NCBI RefSeq assembly: GCF_001425905.1
Contig: NZ_LMDY01000017.1
Coordinates: forward strand, 124,945-188,944
Direction: 5' to 3'
From: Methylibium sp. Root1272
Lineage (GTDB): Bacteria; Pseudomonadota; Gammaproteobacteria; Burkholderiales; Burkholderiaceae_C
Length of the DNA stretch: 64,000 nt
This document shows, one piece after another, positions 1 through 8,315 of this stretch. A model generated the notes under the pieces. That model made no database searches. It worked only from the letters and a program-made list of their open reading frames with translations, and was not told the DNA's origin. Numbering within the stretch: the first letter of the stretch is position 1; every line of letters starts with the position of its first letter. A program made the position numbers and the translations under genes.

Positions 1-134
1 TGAACGTTCAGCACGCCGGCCGGCGTCACGACGAGGTGCGTTTCGGCGCCCAGCGCGCGAGCGCGTGCCAACAAGCGCGTGCCGTAGACCGCGCCGGTCG
101 CTCCGGTGATGCCGACCACGAGGCGTCGGGTCAT
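1..134 (-). CDS. ubiX: Flavin prenyltransferase UbiX (partial, cut by window edge)
   Basis: UbiX joins dimethylallyl phosphate to FMN, making the prenylated flavin used by UbiD-type decarboxylases in ubiquinone synthesis. Only the first 44 residues are inside the window; the gene reads left from the ATG at 134 and runs off the edge. The visible N-terminus, MTRRLVVGITGATGAVYG, is the FMN-binding Rossmann-like start typical of this family. It lies 79 bases downstream of grxD on the same strand. The motif is distinctive, but a Pad1-type paralogue cannot be excluded from so short a piece. Confidence 0.8.
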   Translation of the reverse strand, partial: MTRRLVVGITGATGAVYGTRLLARARALGAETHLVVTPAGVLNV

Positions 135-213
135 GTGCTGTGCCTTCAAGTGAAGGGTCGCCCCGCGAGGCAGGACGACGGCGGCCAGGACGGCAGCCGT
201 GCGGAGCGAGGCC

Positions 214-546
214 TCAGGCCGGAGTGCTCAACAGCGGCTGCAGTTCACCGGACTGAAACATCTCGGCCATGATGTCCGAGCCGCCGACGAACTCGCCGTT
301 CACATACAGCTGCGGGATCGTGGGCCAGTTGGCGTAGTCCTTGATGCCCTGGCGGATGCCGTCGTCCTCGAGCACGTTCACCGTGGCCAGATCGGTCACG
401 CCGCAGGCCTTGAGGATCTGCACGGCGCGACCCGAGAAGCCGCACATCGGGAACTGCGCGCTGCCCTTCATGAACAGCACCACGCGGTGGGACTTGACCA
501 GTTGGTCGATGCGCTGCTGAACGTCGGAGGTGGTAATCTGGGTCAT
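214..546 (-). CDS. grxD: Monothiol glutaredoxin Grx4
   Basis: Monothiol glutaredoxins of this class bind and pass on [2Fe-2S] clusters with glutathione as ligand in the cytoplasm. The 110-residue length is normal for Grx4. The CGFS active site is at residues 35-38, followed by the WPTIPQLYVNGEFVGGSDI region, which holds the cis-proline and the glutathione-binding GG/SD. The ATG at 546 was chosen because it gives the standard family N-terminus (MTQITTSDVQQRI). A longer in-frame start would run into the neighbouring gene. It sits in the prfA-prmC-grxD order common in Burkholderiales, with one extra gene between prmC and grxD here. Confidence 0.93.
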   Translation of the reverse strand: MTQITTSDVQQRIDQLVKSHRVVLFMKGSAQFPMCGFSGRAVQILKACGVTDLATVNVLEDDGIRQGIKDYANWPTIPQLYVNGEFVGGSDIMAEMFQSGELQPLLSTPA

Positions 547-637
547 GGTGGCTCGCGGCAAGAATTCGGGAACAGCCGCGGTTATACGGCAAAGCCGGCC
601 AGCGTCGGCCGCCGCGGTGGCAAATCCCCACCCGAGG

Positions 638-1333
638 TCAGAACGAGTACGAGACACCCAACTGCAGCAACGGACTCAGTTGCAGGTCGCGCAGGCTGTC
701 GCTCAGGCCCTGCTGACCGAAACGCACGGCCGAGCGCGGTTGCAGCGCCACCAGGCCGACGTCGGCGCTGAAGCCCCAACCACCGCCAGTGGCACGCAGG
801 GACTGCAGCCCGGTGTAACCCACGCCTACATAAGGCACCGAGCTGTTGCCGTCGTCCGCGCCCAGCGCCGGGTTGGCCAGGCTGAAATTGCGCTGCAGCG
901 TGCTGAAGCTGCCGCCCAGTGCCGACAGACCCGCCGGTAGCGCGGACCAGGCGGCCCCGCGCGGCCCGTAGATCAGCCCACCGGTCGCCCGCAGTCCGCC
1001 GCTGTAGCCGGCGCCGGCGATGCCCTGCTGAAGAAAGTAATAGTCGCCGAACAGGCTCAGACTCTGCTGCGGACGATCCGCACCATAGGCGTTGATGGTG
1101 TCCAGACCGGGGTCGTAGCGCCCACCGGCGAGTGCCGCCGGGCTGCCGCGGGTCAGGCCCAGCCGGCCCTGCCAGCGGGGCCATGCGGTGTCGCTGCTGC
1201 GCAGACCCAGGCCGTTGGCGTTGGACGTGGAAGATGAGGCGGTTTGGGCGCTGCCCGAGGCGGGCGCGAGGCTGGCAGCCATCGCGAAGACCAGCGGCAG
1301 CGTCGGGCGGAACAAGGTGCGGCACACATTCAT
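638..1333 (-). CDS. Putative outer-membrane beta-barrel protein
   Basis: I do not recognise a named family. The 231-residue product has a clear Sec signal peptide (about residues 1-29, cut near SGSA/Q). The mature part is rich in Gly, Ser, Tyr and Leu with alternating polar and hydrophobic residues, and the last residues are GVSYSF. A terminal aromatic residue after alternating residues is the beta-signal of outer-membrane barrels read by BamA. The ATG at 1333 has a good Shine-Dalgarno (AGGAG) and begins the signal peptide directly. It lies between prmC and grxD on their strand, with 183 bases to prmC, so it may have its own promoter. The barrel call is inference from composition and C-terminus. 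Confidence 0.7.
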   Translation of the reverse strand: MNVCRTLFRPTLPLVFAMAASLAPASGSAQTASSSTSNANGLGLRSSDTAWPRWQGRLGLTRGSPAALAGGRYDPGLDTINAYGADRPQQSLSLFGDYYFLQQGIAGAGYSGGLRATGGLIYGPRGAAWSALPAGLSALGGSFSTLQRNFSLANPALGADDGNSSVPYVGVGYTGLQSLRATGGGWGFSADVGLVALQPRSAVRFGQQGLSDSLRDLQLSPLLQLGVSYSF

Positions 1334-1516
1334 GGCGAGCTCCTCGGGCAGACCGGGAGGGCCTCGCGCGTTGCGTTCGGGCCTTCCGGAAATCGATCCT
1401 ACGCCGCAGCGACGCTTTGTGGGACAGCGGTCGCCGGATCGCAACAGGGCGCGTTGCGACGGTGCGATGTTTCGCACGAACCGCTGAACAGGAGCCCCGG
1501 GCTGGCCTCGGGAGCG

Positions 1517-2353
1517 TCAGCTGAGGCGTCCGCCCGTGCAGCGTGGCTGGCCGCCGAGATCGCGGCGGGTGGCGATGCGCTCGTACCCCGCCGCTTCCAT
1601 CAAGCGCTGGACCTCGCCGGCCTGATCGAAGCCGTGCTCGATCAGCAGCCAGGCGCCCGCCGTCAGGAAGTCCGTGGCGCATGCGACGATGTGACGGATC
1701 GCTGCGAGGCCGTCTTGGCCGGATGTGAGCGCACGCTGCGGTTCATGGCTCAGCGCAGAGAGATGCGCATCGCCTTCGGCCACATAGGGCGGATTGCTGA
1801 CGATCAGCGGGAACCGTCGTCCTTCGAGGGCCGAGAACCAGTCGCTGAGCCGCCATTCGACCGCCAGGCCGAGCTGGCGAGCGTTTCGCTTCGCAACGGC
1901 CAGGGCGGCCGGGCTCGCATCCACGGCGGTCACCCGGGCCGCGGGGCGCTGGGCGGCCAGTGCCAGCGCGATCGCGCCGCTGCCCGTGCCGAGGTCGGCC
2001 ACGGCGGTCTCGACGTCGCCGGGCAGCAGCTCGAGCGCCCATTCCACCAGGGTCTCGGTGTCGGCGCGGGGGATCAGGACATCGGGCGTCACCTCCAGCC
2101 TCAGGCCGAAGAACTCCTTCTCGCCCAGCACATAGGCCAAGGGCTCGCCGGCAGCGCAGCGTGCGAGCAGGGCGCCGTAACGTCGGCCTGCAGCGGGATC
2201 GAGGGTCTCGTCCTCGTGCGCGAGCAGCCAGCTGCGCGGGCGGGCGAGCACGGCACCGAGCAGGCACTGCGCGTCGAGGCGGTCGATGCCGCTCTCGCGG
2301 GCCGACTGCAGCGCGGCGGCGACGCTGCCTGGGGGCGGAGCCGGGCGGCTCAT
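1517..2353 (-). CDS. prmC: Release factor glutamine methyltransferase PrmC (HemK)
   Basis: PrmC methylates the glutamine of the GGQ motif of release factors RF1 and RF2, using S-adenosylmethionine, and so speeds termination. The 278-residue product has the N-terminal helical domain, the SAM motif DLGTGSGAIALAL near residues 118-130, and the signature NPPY at residues 187-190. The ATG at 2353 is only 2 bases downstream of the prfA stop, so the two are surely cotranscribed and probably translationally coupled. This is the usual pairing of the enzyme with its substrate gene. Length and motifs are normal. Confidence 0.96.
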   Translation of the reverse strand: MSRPAPPPGSVAAALQSARESGIDRLDAQCLLGAVLARPRSWLLAHEDETLDPAAGRRYGALLARCAAGEPLAYVLGEKEFFGLRLEVTPDVLIPRADTETLVEWALELLPGDVETAVADLGTGSGAIALALAAQRPAARVTAVDASPAALAVAKRNARQLGLAVEWRLSDWFSALEGRRFPLIVSNPPYVAEGDAHLSALSHEPQRALTSGQDGLAAIRHIVACATDFLTAGAWLLIEHGFDQAGEVQRLMEAAGYERIATRRDLGGQPRCTGGRLS

Positions 2354-2355
2354 CG

Positions 2356-3435
2356 TCAGCCGATCTCCAGCTCGGCCAGCAACTCGGCCTCGCGCGCCGC
2401 CACCAGCGCCTTCACGACCGGTTCGAGGTCGCCGTCCATGATCGCGCCGAGCTGGTAAAGCGTCAGGTTGATGCGGTGGTCGGTGAGCCGCCCTTGCGGG
2501 AAGTTGTAGGTGCGGATGCGGTCGCTGCGGTCGCCGCTGCCGATCAGGCTCTTGCGGGTGGCTGCTTCCCTGGCTTGCCGCTCCAGCCGGTCCTTGTCGC
2601 GCAGGCGGGCGGCCAGTACCGCCATGGCCTTGGCTTTGTTGCGGTGCTGGGAACGGTCGTCCTGGCATTCGGCCACCAGCCCGGTCGGTAGGTGGGTGAT
2701 GCGCACGGCCGAGTCGGTCTTGTTGACGTGCTGCCCGCCGGCCCCGCTGGCGCGGTAGGTGTCGATGCGCAGGTCGGCCGGATTCAGTGTCACCTCCTGC
2801 GCTTCGTCGGGCTCGGCCAGCACGGCGACGGTGCAGGCGCTGGTGTGGATGCGGCCCTGCGTCTCGGTGGCCGGTACGCGCTGCACGCGGTGGCCGCCGG
2901 ATTCGTACTTCAGGTGACCGAACACCCCGTCGCCCTCGATGCGCGCGACGACTTCCTTGTAGCCGCCCAGCTCGCTGTCGCTCGCCGACATCACCTCGAC
3001 ACGCCAGCCCTGGCGCTCGGCGTAACGGGTGTACATGCGCAGCAGGTCGCCGGCGAACAAGGCCGATTCATCGCCGCCGGTGCCGGCGCGGATCTCCAGG
3101 AACGCGGGGCGCGCATCGTCCGGGTCGCGCGGCAGCAGCAGGCGCTGCAGCTCGGCTGCCAGGCGATCGAGCTCGGCCTGCGCGCTCGCGGCTTCTTCCG
3201 CGGCCATGTCGGCCAGCTCCGGGTCGGAGGCCATCTCGGCAGCGGCGGAGAGGTCGCGCTCGCGCTGGGCGTGGCGCCGCTGTCGCTCGACGATGCCCGA
3301 CACCTCGACGTGCTCGCGGCTCAGCGTCCGGAATCCGCCCGCGTCACGCATCACCGCGGGATCGGCGAGCAGCGAATCGAGCTCGGCGAGACGTCGGACG
3401 TAACGGTCGAGTTGCTGGCGCAGGGCGGGTTTCAT
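2356..3435 (-). CDS. prfA: Peptide chain release factor 1
   Basis: RF1 recognises UAA and UAG stop codons in the ribosomal A site and triggers peptide release. The 359-residue protein has the anticodon-like tripeptide PAT at residues 188-190, which marks RF1 rather than RF2. The catalytic GGQ is at 233-235 inside [20 protein letters not shown]. The Gln is the substrate of PrmC, encoded next downstream. The start is the standard N-terminus ([20 protein letters not shown]). It follows hemA on the same strand after 66 bases, giving the conserved order hemA-prfA-prmC. Confidence 0.98.
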   Translation of the reverse strand: MKPALRQQLDRYVRRLAELDSLLADPAVMRDAGGFRTLSREHVEVSGIVERQRRHAQRERDLSAAAEMASDPELADMAAEEAASAQAELDRLAAELQRLLLPRDPDDARPAFLEIRAGTGGDESALFAGDLLRMYTRYAERQGWRVEVMSASDSELGGYKEVVARIEGDGVFGHLKYESGGHRVQRVPATETQGRIHTSACTVAVLAEPDEAQEVTLNPADLRIDTYRASGAGGQHVNKTDSAVRITHLPTGLVAECQDDRSQHRNKAKAMAVLAARLRDKDRLERQAREAATRKSLIGSGDRSDRIRTYNFPQGRLTDHRINLTLYQLGAIMDGDLEPVVKALVAAREAELLAELEIG

Positions 3436-3501
3436 CGGTGGGCAAGGGAACGCCAGGCCGGCAGCCGATGCGGCTACCGGAGGCCGGCAGGAGCCGGCGG
3501 G

Positions 3502-4836
3502 CTAGAGCACCCCGTCGAGATGATCGTCTTCGCGGGGCCCGCCGGGCCGCACCGCGTCGGGCGGGATCGCGCCGCGCAGGAACAGGCGCGAGACCGTCGT
3601 GGCGAGCTGGGCACGCTGGGTCGGGTCCGAGGCGTGCAGTTCGGCCAGCGTGCCGTGCAGCATCTTCTGGGTGAGCCCGCGTGACAGCGCTTCGAGCACG
3701 GCGTCGACGCTTTCGCCGCGCGCCAGCAGCTTGCGCGCGCGCACCAGCTCGTTCTCGCGCCAGCTGTCGGCCTGCGCGTTCAGCGCCTGGATCAGCGGCA
3801 CCGTGCCCCGCTGACCCAGCCAGTGCACGAAGCTCTGCACGCCGGTCTCGATGATGGCCTCGGCCTGCGCCACCGCGGCCAGGCGCTTCTCGCCGCCGCT
3901 CTGGACGATGGCCGACAGGTCGTCGACGGTATAGAGATAGACATCGTCGAGCCGTGCCACCTCGGGCTCGATGTCGCGCGGCACCGCCAGGTCGACCATG
4001 AAGATCGGACGGTGTCGCCGCGCCTTCAGCGCCCGCTCGACGGCGCCCAGGCCGATCAGCGGCAGCGAACTGGCGGTGCAGGAGACCACGGCGTCGAACT
4101 CGTGGAGGCGCTGCGGCAGATCCGACAGCCGGATCGACTCGGCCCCGAAGCGCGCCGCCAGCCGCTCGCCGCGTTCCAATGTGCGATTGGCCACCGCCAT
4201 TCGGGCCGGGGCCCGGGCGGAGAAATGGGTGGCGGCCAGCTCGATCATCTCACCGGCGCCGACGAACAGCACGCGGATCTCGCGCAGGTCCTCGAACAAC
4301 TGCGCCGCCAGTCGCACGGCCGCTGCCGCCATGCTGATGGAATGGGCGCCGATCTCGGTTGCCGTGCGCACTTCCTTGGCCACCGCGAAGCTGCGCTGGA
4401 ACAGCTGGTGCAGCGTGCTGCCCAGCGTGCCGGCGGCATCGGCCTCGCGCACGGCCTGCTTCATCTGGCCCAGGATCTGAGGTTCGCCCAGCACCATCGA
4501 GTCCAGCCCGCTGGCCACACGGAAGGCGTGGCGAGCAGCCTCGCCCCCCTCCAGCATGTAGGCGTGGTGGCTCAGCGTGTCGGCGCCGACACCGCCCACC
4601 CCGGCCAGCCATTCGAGCGCTGGCCGTACCAGTTGCGGCTCGGCGGCGCAATACAGCTCGGTGCGGTTGCAGGTCGAGAGGATGGCGGCTTCGGGCGTTC
4701 CGGGGCGTTGCGCCGAGGTCAGGCGCTCGCGAAAACCTTGCAACGTGGGGGCCAGTTGTTCGAGCGTGAACGCAAAACGACCGCGCAAATCCACAGGCGC
4801 GGTCGTGTGGTTTAAGCCCAGGGCAAACACTGACAT
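3502..4836 (-). CDS. hemA: Glutamyl-tRNA reductase
   Basis: HemA reduces glutamyl-tRNA to glutamate-1-semialdehyde with NADPH, the first committed step of tetrapyrrole synthesis by the C5 route. The 444-residue product starts with the conserved [20 protein letters not shown]. The catalytic cysteine, Cys56, is in [12 protein letters not shown]. An NADPH-binding domain follows ([17 protein letters not shown]), then the C-terminal dimerisation region. The start codon is unusual in having no visible Shine-Dalgarno. A TATAAT sits only seven bases upstream of it, so the mRNA may be leaderless (see the separate entry). Its promoter region is shared with the divergent gene at 4954. Confidence 0.97.
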   Translation of the reverse strand: MSVFALGLNHTTAPVDLRGRFAFTLEQLAPTLQGFRERLTSAQRPGTPEAAILSTCNRTELYCAAEPQLVRPALEWLAGVGGVGADTLSHHAYMLEGGEAARHAFRVASGLDSMVLGEPQILGQMKQAVREADAAGTLGSTLHQLFQRSFAVAKEVRTATEIGAHSISMAAAAVRLAAQLFEDLREIRVLFVGAGEMIELAATHFSARAPARMAVANRTLERGERLAARFGAESIRLSDLPQRLHEFDAVVSCTASSLPLIGLGAVERALKARRHRPIFMVDLAVPRDIEPEVARLDDVYLYTVDDLSAIVQSGGEKRLAAVAQAEAIIETGVQSFVHWLGQRGTVPLIQALNAQADSWRENELVRARKLLARGESVDAVLEALSRGLTQKMLHGTLAELHASDPTQRAQLATTVSRLFLRGAIPPDAVRPGGPREDDHLDGVL

Positions 4837-4842
4837 GGCGTG

Positions 4843-4848
4843 ATTATA
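4843..4848 (-). promoter_or_regulatory. Consensus -10 box of hemA, placed for a leaderless transcript
   Basis: On the minus strand the sequence TATAAT occupies 4848-4843 and the hemA ATG is 4836-4834. A transcript starting 6-8 bases after this box would begin at or beside the A of the start codon. No Shine-Dalgarno is visible between the box and the ATG. A clear -35 at 16-18 bases is lacking; a TTGAAG exists but only 13 bases upstream. The box is seen; its use as the hemA promoter is inferred. Confidence 0.5.
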
Positions 4849-4953
4849 AAATTGATGTGGACTTCAACTGCCGTACTTACCAGCAGTCCAGGCGCCCGTC
4901 GGCGCCGGCTGCAACGGCCCGCGGCCCCGGCTCTGACGCCGCCCGCTCACCCC

Positions 4954-5229
4954 ATGACCGCGCTCGACGCCCTGACCCATCTGCTCAACTTCATTCTGCC
5001 GGCCGTGCTCCTGGGGGGCTTGGCCGCGGGCCTGGCGAAGCTGGTCTGGTTCCACGCCCTGAAAGCCGTGCCGTTGCGGCGCCTGGCCGGCTGGGCCAGC
5101 GCAGCCGCCACGGTGGCCCTGGTCGGCGGATTGCTGCTGACGGGCCGCGACGGCGCGATGCTGACCTACGGCGCCATGGTGCTGGCCTGCGCCGCCGCGC
5201 TGGGCTGGGCCGGCTGGGGCCGGCATTGA
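4954..5229 (+). CDS. Small hypothetical membrane protein
   Basis: The 91-residue product has a short polar start (MTALDALTHLLN) and then about three hydrophobic segments (near residues 8-28, 42-60 and 65-85), so it is probably an inner-membrane protein. I recognise no family or catalytic motif. The ATG at 4954 starts at the first membrane segment; an in-frame start at 4840 would add an Arg/Pro-rich leader and is unlikely. It is divergent from hemA and lies 10 bases upstream of queE, so it may open the queE-queD-bioADF run. Confidence 0.6.
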   Translation: MTALDALTHLLNFILPAVLLGGLAAGLAKLVWFHALKAVPLRRLAGWASAAATVALVGGLLLTGRDGAMLTYGAMVLACAAALGWAGWGRH

Positions 5230-5239
5230 GGCGCACCCG

Positions 5240-5875
5240 ATGACTTACGCGGTCAAGGAAGTCTTCTACACCCTGCAGGGCGAAGGCAGCCATGCCGGTC
5301 GCCCGGCGGTGTTCTGCCGCTTCGCCGGCTGCAACCTGTGGAGCGGGCGCGAGGCGGATCGGGCCGATGCCGTCTGCCGCTTCTGCGATACCGAGTTCGT
5401 CGGTACCGACGGCACCGGCGGCGGCAAGTTCACCATCGCCGAATCGCTGGCAACACACGTGGCGGCTCACTGGCCTTCGGACGACGCGGGCCGTCGCTTC
5501 GTCGTGCTGACGGGCGGCGAACCGCTGCTGCAGGTCGATGCGTCCTTGATCGATGCGCTGCACGCGCAGGGCTTCGAGATCGCCGTCGAGACCAACGGCA
5601 GCGTGCCGGCGCCGCCGGGAATCGACTGGCTCTGCGTCAGCCCGAAGGCCGGCGCGCCGCTGCTGCAGCGCTCGGGCCAGGAACTGAAGGTGGTGGTGCC
5701 GCAGGACGGCATTGATCTCGGTGAACTCGACGGGCTCGACTTCGCGCAGCGCCGCGTTCAGCCGATGGACGGCCCCGATCTGGCCGTCAACACCGATTGG
5801 GCCGTGCGCTGGTGTCTCGCGCATCCGCGCTGGCAGCTCAGCCTGCAAACCCACAAACTTCTCGGCATCCGCTGA
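5240..5875 (+). CDS. queE: 7-carboxy-7-deazaguanine synthase
   Basis: QueE is a radical-SAM enzyme that contracts 6-carboxy-tetrahydropterin to 7-carboxy-7-deazaguanine in preQ0/queuosine synthesis. The 211-residue product begins MTYAVKEVFYTLQGEG, and its cluster-binding cysteines are arranged as C-x14-C-x2-C (GCNLW...VCRFCDTEF). This is the variant spacing found in many proteobacterial QueE proteins instead of the usual radical-SAM CxxxCxxC. The SAM-binding TGGEPLLQ motif follows, and then the ETNGS segment. It is 12 bases upstream of queD. The queuosine steps QueC and QueF are not in the window. Confidence 0.93.
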   Translation: MTYAVKEVFYTLQGEGSHAGRPAVFCRFAGCNLWSGREADRADAVCRFCDTEFVGTDGTGGGKFTIAESLATHVAAHWPSDDAGRRFVVLTGGEPLLQVDASLIDALHAQGFEIAVETNGSVPAPPGIDWLCVSPKAGAPLLQRSGQELKVVVPQDGIDLGELDGLDFAQRRVQPMDGPDLAVNTDWAVRWCLAHPRWQLSLQTHKLLGIR

Positions 5876-5887
5876 ACGGATGACCTC

Positions 5888-6277
5888 ATGTTCGAACTCA
5901 GCCAGTCCTTCTATTTCGAGTCGGCGCACACGCTGCGTCGCCAGGTCGAACGCAACGAGGCCGACGGCAGCCGGCGTGTCCACGGCCACACCTACACGGC
6001 GGAGGTCACCGTGCGTGGCGAGGCCGATCCGGCCACCGGTATGGTGGTCGATCTGGCGCTGCTGCGTTCCGCCATCGCCGCGGTGCGCGAGCAACTCGAC
6101 CACCACTTTCTCGACGAGGTGCCGGGCCTGGGGTTGCCGACCCTGGAGAACCTGTGCCGCTTCATCCACGAGCGGCTCCTGCCCACGGTGCCGGCGATTG
6201 CCAGCGTCAGCGTCGGGCGGCAGAGCAGCGGGGACCGCTGTGTCTTCCGGCCGGTGCCTGCGGACTGCCGGAGATGA
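5888..6277 (+). CDS. queD: 6-carboxytetrahydropterin synthase family protein (QueD-like) lacking the usual catalytic Cys and Glu
   Basis: QueD converts dihydroneopterin triphosphate to 6-carboxy-tetrahydropterin, the QueE substrate. The 129-residue product has the family fold markers: zinc histidines in ESAHTL and RVHGHTY, the LDHHFLDEVPGL motif, and a PTLENLC segment. By eye the catalytic Cys that precedes LHGH in E. coli QueD (KCGRLHGH) is replaced here (GSRRVHGH). The C-terminal catalytic Glu (VKETC in E. coli) is also not in place (VGRQSS). The protein therefore belongs to a variant subgroup, perhaps the QueD2 type, whose activity cannot be assumed. Its stop overlaps the bioA start by 4 bases. 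Confidence 0.8.
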   Translation: MFELSQSFYFESAHTLRRQVERNEADGSRRVHGHTYTAEVTVRGEADPATGMVVDLALLRSAIAAVREQLDHHFLDEVPGLGLPTLENLCRFIHERLLPTVPAIASVSVGRQSSGDRCVFRPVPADCRR

Positions 6278-7605
6278 CGCGCAGACCCGACACCCTGGCC
6301 GAGCGCAGCCGGCGCGCGGTCTGGCACCCTTGCACGCAGATGAAGCGCCACGAGCGCGAGCCGCTGCTGGCGATCGCGCGCGCCCAGGGACCATGGCTGT
6401 TCGACACCGATGGGCGGCGCTACCTCGACGCGGTCAGTTCATGGTGGGTCAACCTGTTCGGCCATGGCCATCCGCAGCTGCGGGCCGCGCTGGCCGAGCA
6501 ACTGGCGACGCTCGACCATGTGATGCTCGCCGGCCTGACGCACGAGCCCGTGGTCGAGCTCTCGGAGCGCCTCGCTGTGCTGACCGGCCTGGGCCATGCC
6601 TTCTACGCCAGCGACGGCGCCTCGGCGACCGAGATCGCGCTGAAGATGAGCGCCCACAGCTGGCGCAACCGCGGTCGGCCGCAGAAGTGCGAGTTCGTCG
6701 GACTGGCCGGCGGCTATCACGGTGAGACGGTGGGTGCGCTGTCGGTGACCGACATTGCGCTGTTCCGCGAGGCCTATGCGCCGCTGGTGCGCCTGAGCGC
6801 CACCGTGCCGTCGCCCGATACGCGCCATGCGGCACCGGGCGAGGACGCCGTAGCCCACGCCAGGCGTTGCGCGGCTGCGCTCGAGGACTACTTCGATCGA
6901 CACCACGACCGCACCGCGGCGCTGATCGTCGAGCCGCTGGTGCAGTGCGCCGCCGGCTTCGGCATGCACGACCCCGAATACCTGCGGCTGGCGCGCGCGC
7001 TGTGCGACCGTTACCAGGTCCACCTGATCTGCGACGAGATCGCGGTCGGCTTCGGCCGCACCGGTACGCTGTTCGCGCACCAGCAGGCAGACGTCCGGCC
7101 CGATTTCATCTGCCTTTCCAAGGGCTTGACCGGCGGCACGCTGCCGCTGTCGGCGGTGCTGACCACCGACGCGGTCTACGAGGCTTTCTACGATGACCTG
7201 GCCTCGCGCGGTTTCCTGCATTCGCACTCCTACACCGGCAATCCTTTGGCCTGCCGCGCGGCGCTGACCGTGCTCGATCTGTTCGAGCAGCCGATCGACG
7301 GCGAGCCAGTGCTGGCCCACAACCGCCGCACCGTCGCGCGGCTGACCGCGCTGTGCGAGCCGCTGAGCGCCCACCCGCGCGTTCGCGCGGTGCGCCAGCT
7401 CGGCATGCTGTGGGCCTGGGACATCGACGATGGCGGCGTGGCGGGCTTCTCCAGCGCCTACCACCTCGCAGCGCGTGAACAGGGCCTGCTGCTGCGGCCG
7501 ATCGGCAACACGCTGTACTTCATGCCGCCCTACGTGCTGGACGACGAGGCGCTGGAGCAACTGGCAGGCGGTGCGTTGCGCGCGCTCGAGGTCTCGCTGG
7601 CATGA
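6274..7605 (+). CDS. bioA: Adenosylmethionine-8-amino-7-oxononanoate aminotransferase
   Basis: BioA transfers the amino group of S-adenosylmethionine to 7-keto-8-aminopelargonic acid, giving 7,8-diaminopelargonic acid in biotin synthesis. The 443-residue PLP enzyme starts near the conserved WHPCTQMK, carries SSWWVNLFGHGHP, and has its PLP lysine at about Lys283 in CLSKGLTGGTLPL. The ATG at 6274 overlaps the queD stop (ATGA), and the bioA stop overlaps the bioD start in the same way, so translation is probably coupled. The biotin genes here are A, D and F only; bioB and the early-step genes are not in the window. Confidence 0.95.
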   Translation: MTRRPDTLAERSRRAVWHPCTQMKRHEREPLLAIARAQGPWLFDTDGRRYLDAVSSWWVNLFGHGHPQLRAALAEQLATLDHVMLAGLTHEPVVELSERLAVLTGLGHAFYASDGASATEIALKMSAHSWRNRGRPQKCEFVGLAGGYHGETVGALSVTDIALFREAYAPLVRLSATVPSPDTRHAAPGEDAVAHARRCAAALEDYFDRHHDRTAALIVEPLVQCAAGFGMHDPEYLRLARALCDRYQVHLICDEIAVGFGRTGTLFAHQQADVRPDFICLSKGLTGGTLPLSAVLTTDAVYEAFYDDLASRGFLHSHSYTGNPLACRAALTVLDLFEQPIDGEPVLAHNRRTVARLTALCEPLSAHPRVRAVRQLGMLWAWDIDDGGVAGFSSAYHLAAREQGLLLRPIGNTLYFMPPYVLDDEALEQLAGGALRALEVSLA

Positions 7606-8315
7606 CGGCGCCGACGACGTTCGCTGCGCGCGGCTGGTTCGTGACTGGTACCGACACGGGCGTCGGCAAGACCCGCGCGAGCGTCGCACTGCTGCTGGCA
7701 TTGCGCACGCGGCATGCGCGCTGCGTCGGCATGAAGCCGGTCGCGGCAGGCACCGAGCCGGCGCCCGACGGCGGCGAGCGCGAGAACGAGGATGTGCGGG
7801 CGTTGCGTGCGGCCAGCACAGCGCGCGTGCCGGCCGCGCTGGACAACCCGGTGCGTCTCCACGACGCGATGTCGCCGCACCTCGCTGCGCGGCGCGCTGG
7901 CCGGACGATCGAGATCGAGCCGCTGGCCGCGGCCTACCGCGCCTTGGCCCTGCAGGCGGATGCGGTGGTCGTCGAAGGCGCGGGGGGGTTTCTCGTGCCC
8001 TTGTCCGATACGCTCACCGGTGCCGACCTCGCTACCGCGCTCGGCCTGCCGGTGATCCTCGTCGTCGGCTTGCGCCTGGGCTGCCTGAACCACGCGCTGC
8101 TGACGCGCGATGCGATCCGGCAGCGCGGCCTGCCGCTGGCCGGCTGGATCGTCAGCCGGCTCGACCCGGCCATGCCGGAGCAGGACGCCAACGTCGACTA
8201 CCTGCGCCGTCAGCTCGATGCGCCCCTGTTGGCCGACTGGCCCTGGCAGCCCGATGCCGACCCGGGCACGCTGGTGCTGCAACTTCCCCCTGAGCCTGTT
8301 CTCGATGCCGCCTGA
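7602..8315 (+). CDS. bioD: Dethiobiotin synthetase
   Basis: BioD closes the ureido ring of dethiobiotin from diaminopelargonic acid, CO2 and ATP. The 237-residue protein begins with the P-loop GTDTGVGKT (about residues 16-24), followed by GMKPVAAG, which carries the substrate-binding lysine, and [13 protein letters not shown]. It overlaps bioA by 4 bases at its start and bioF by 11 bases at its end. Length and motifs are normal for the family. Confidence 0.95.
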   Translation: MTAPTTFAARGWFVTGTDTGVGKTRASVALLLALRTRHARCVGMKPVAAGTEPAPDGGERENEDVRALRAASTARVPAALDNPVRLHDAMSPHLAARRAGRTIEIEPLAAAYRALALQADAVVVEGAGGFLVPLSDTLTGADLATALGLPVILVVGLRLGCLNHALLTRDAIRQRGLPLAGWIVSRLDPAMPEQDANVDYLRRQLDAPLLADWPWQPDADPGTLVLQLPPEPVLDAA

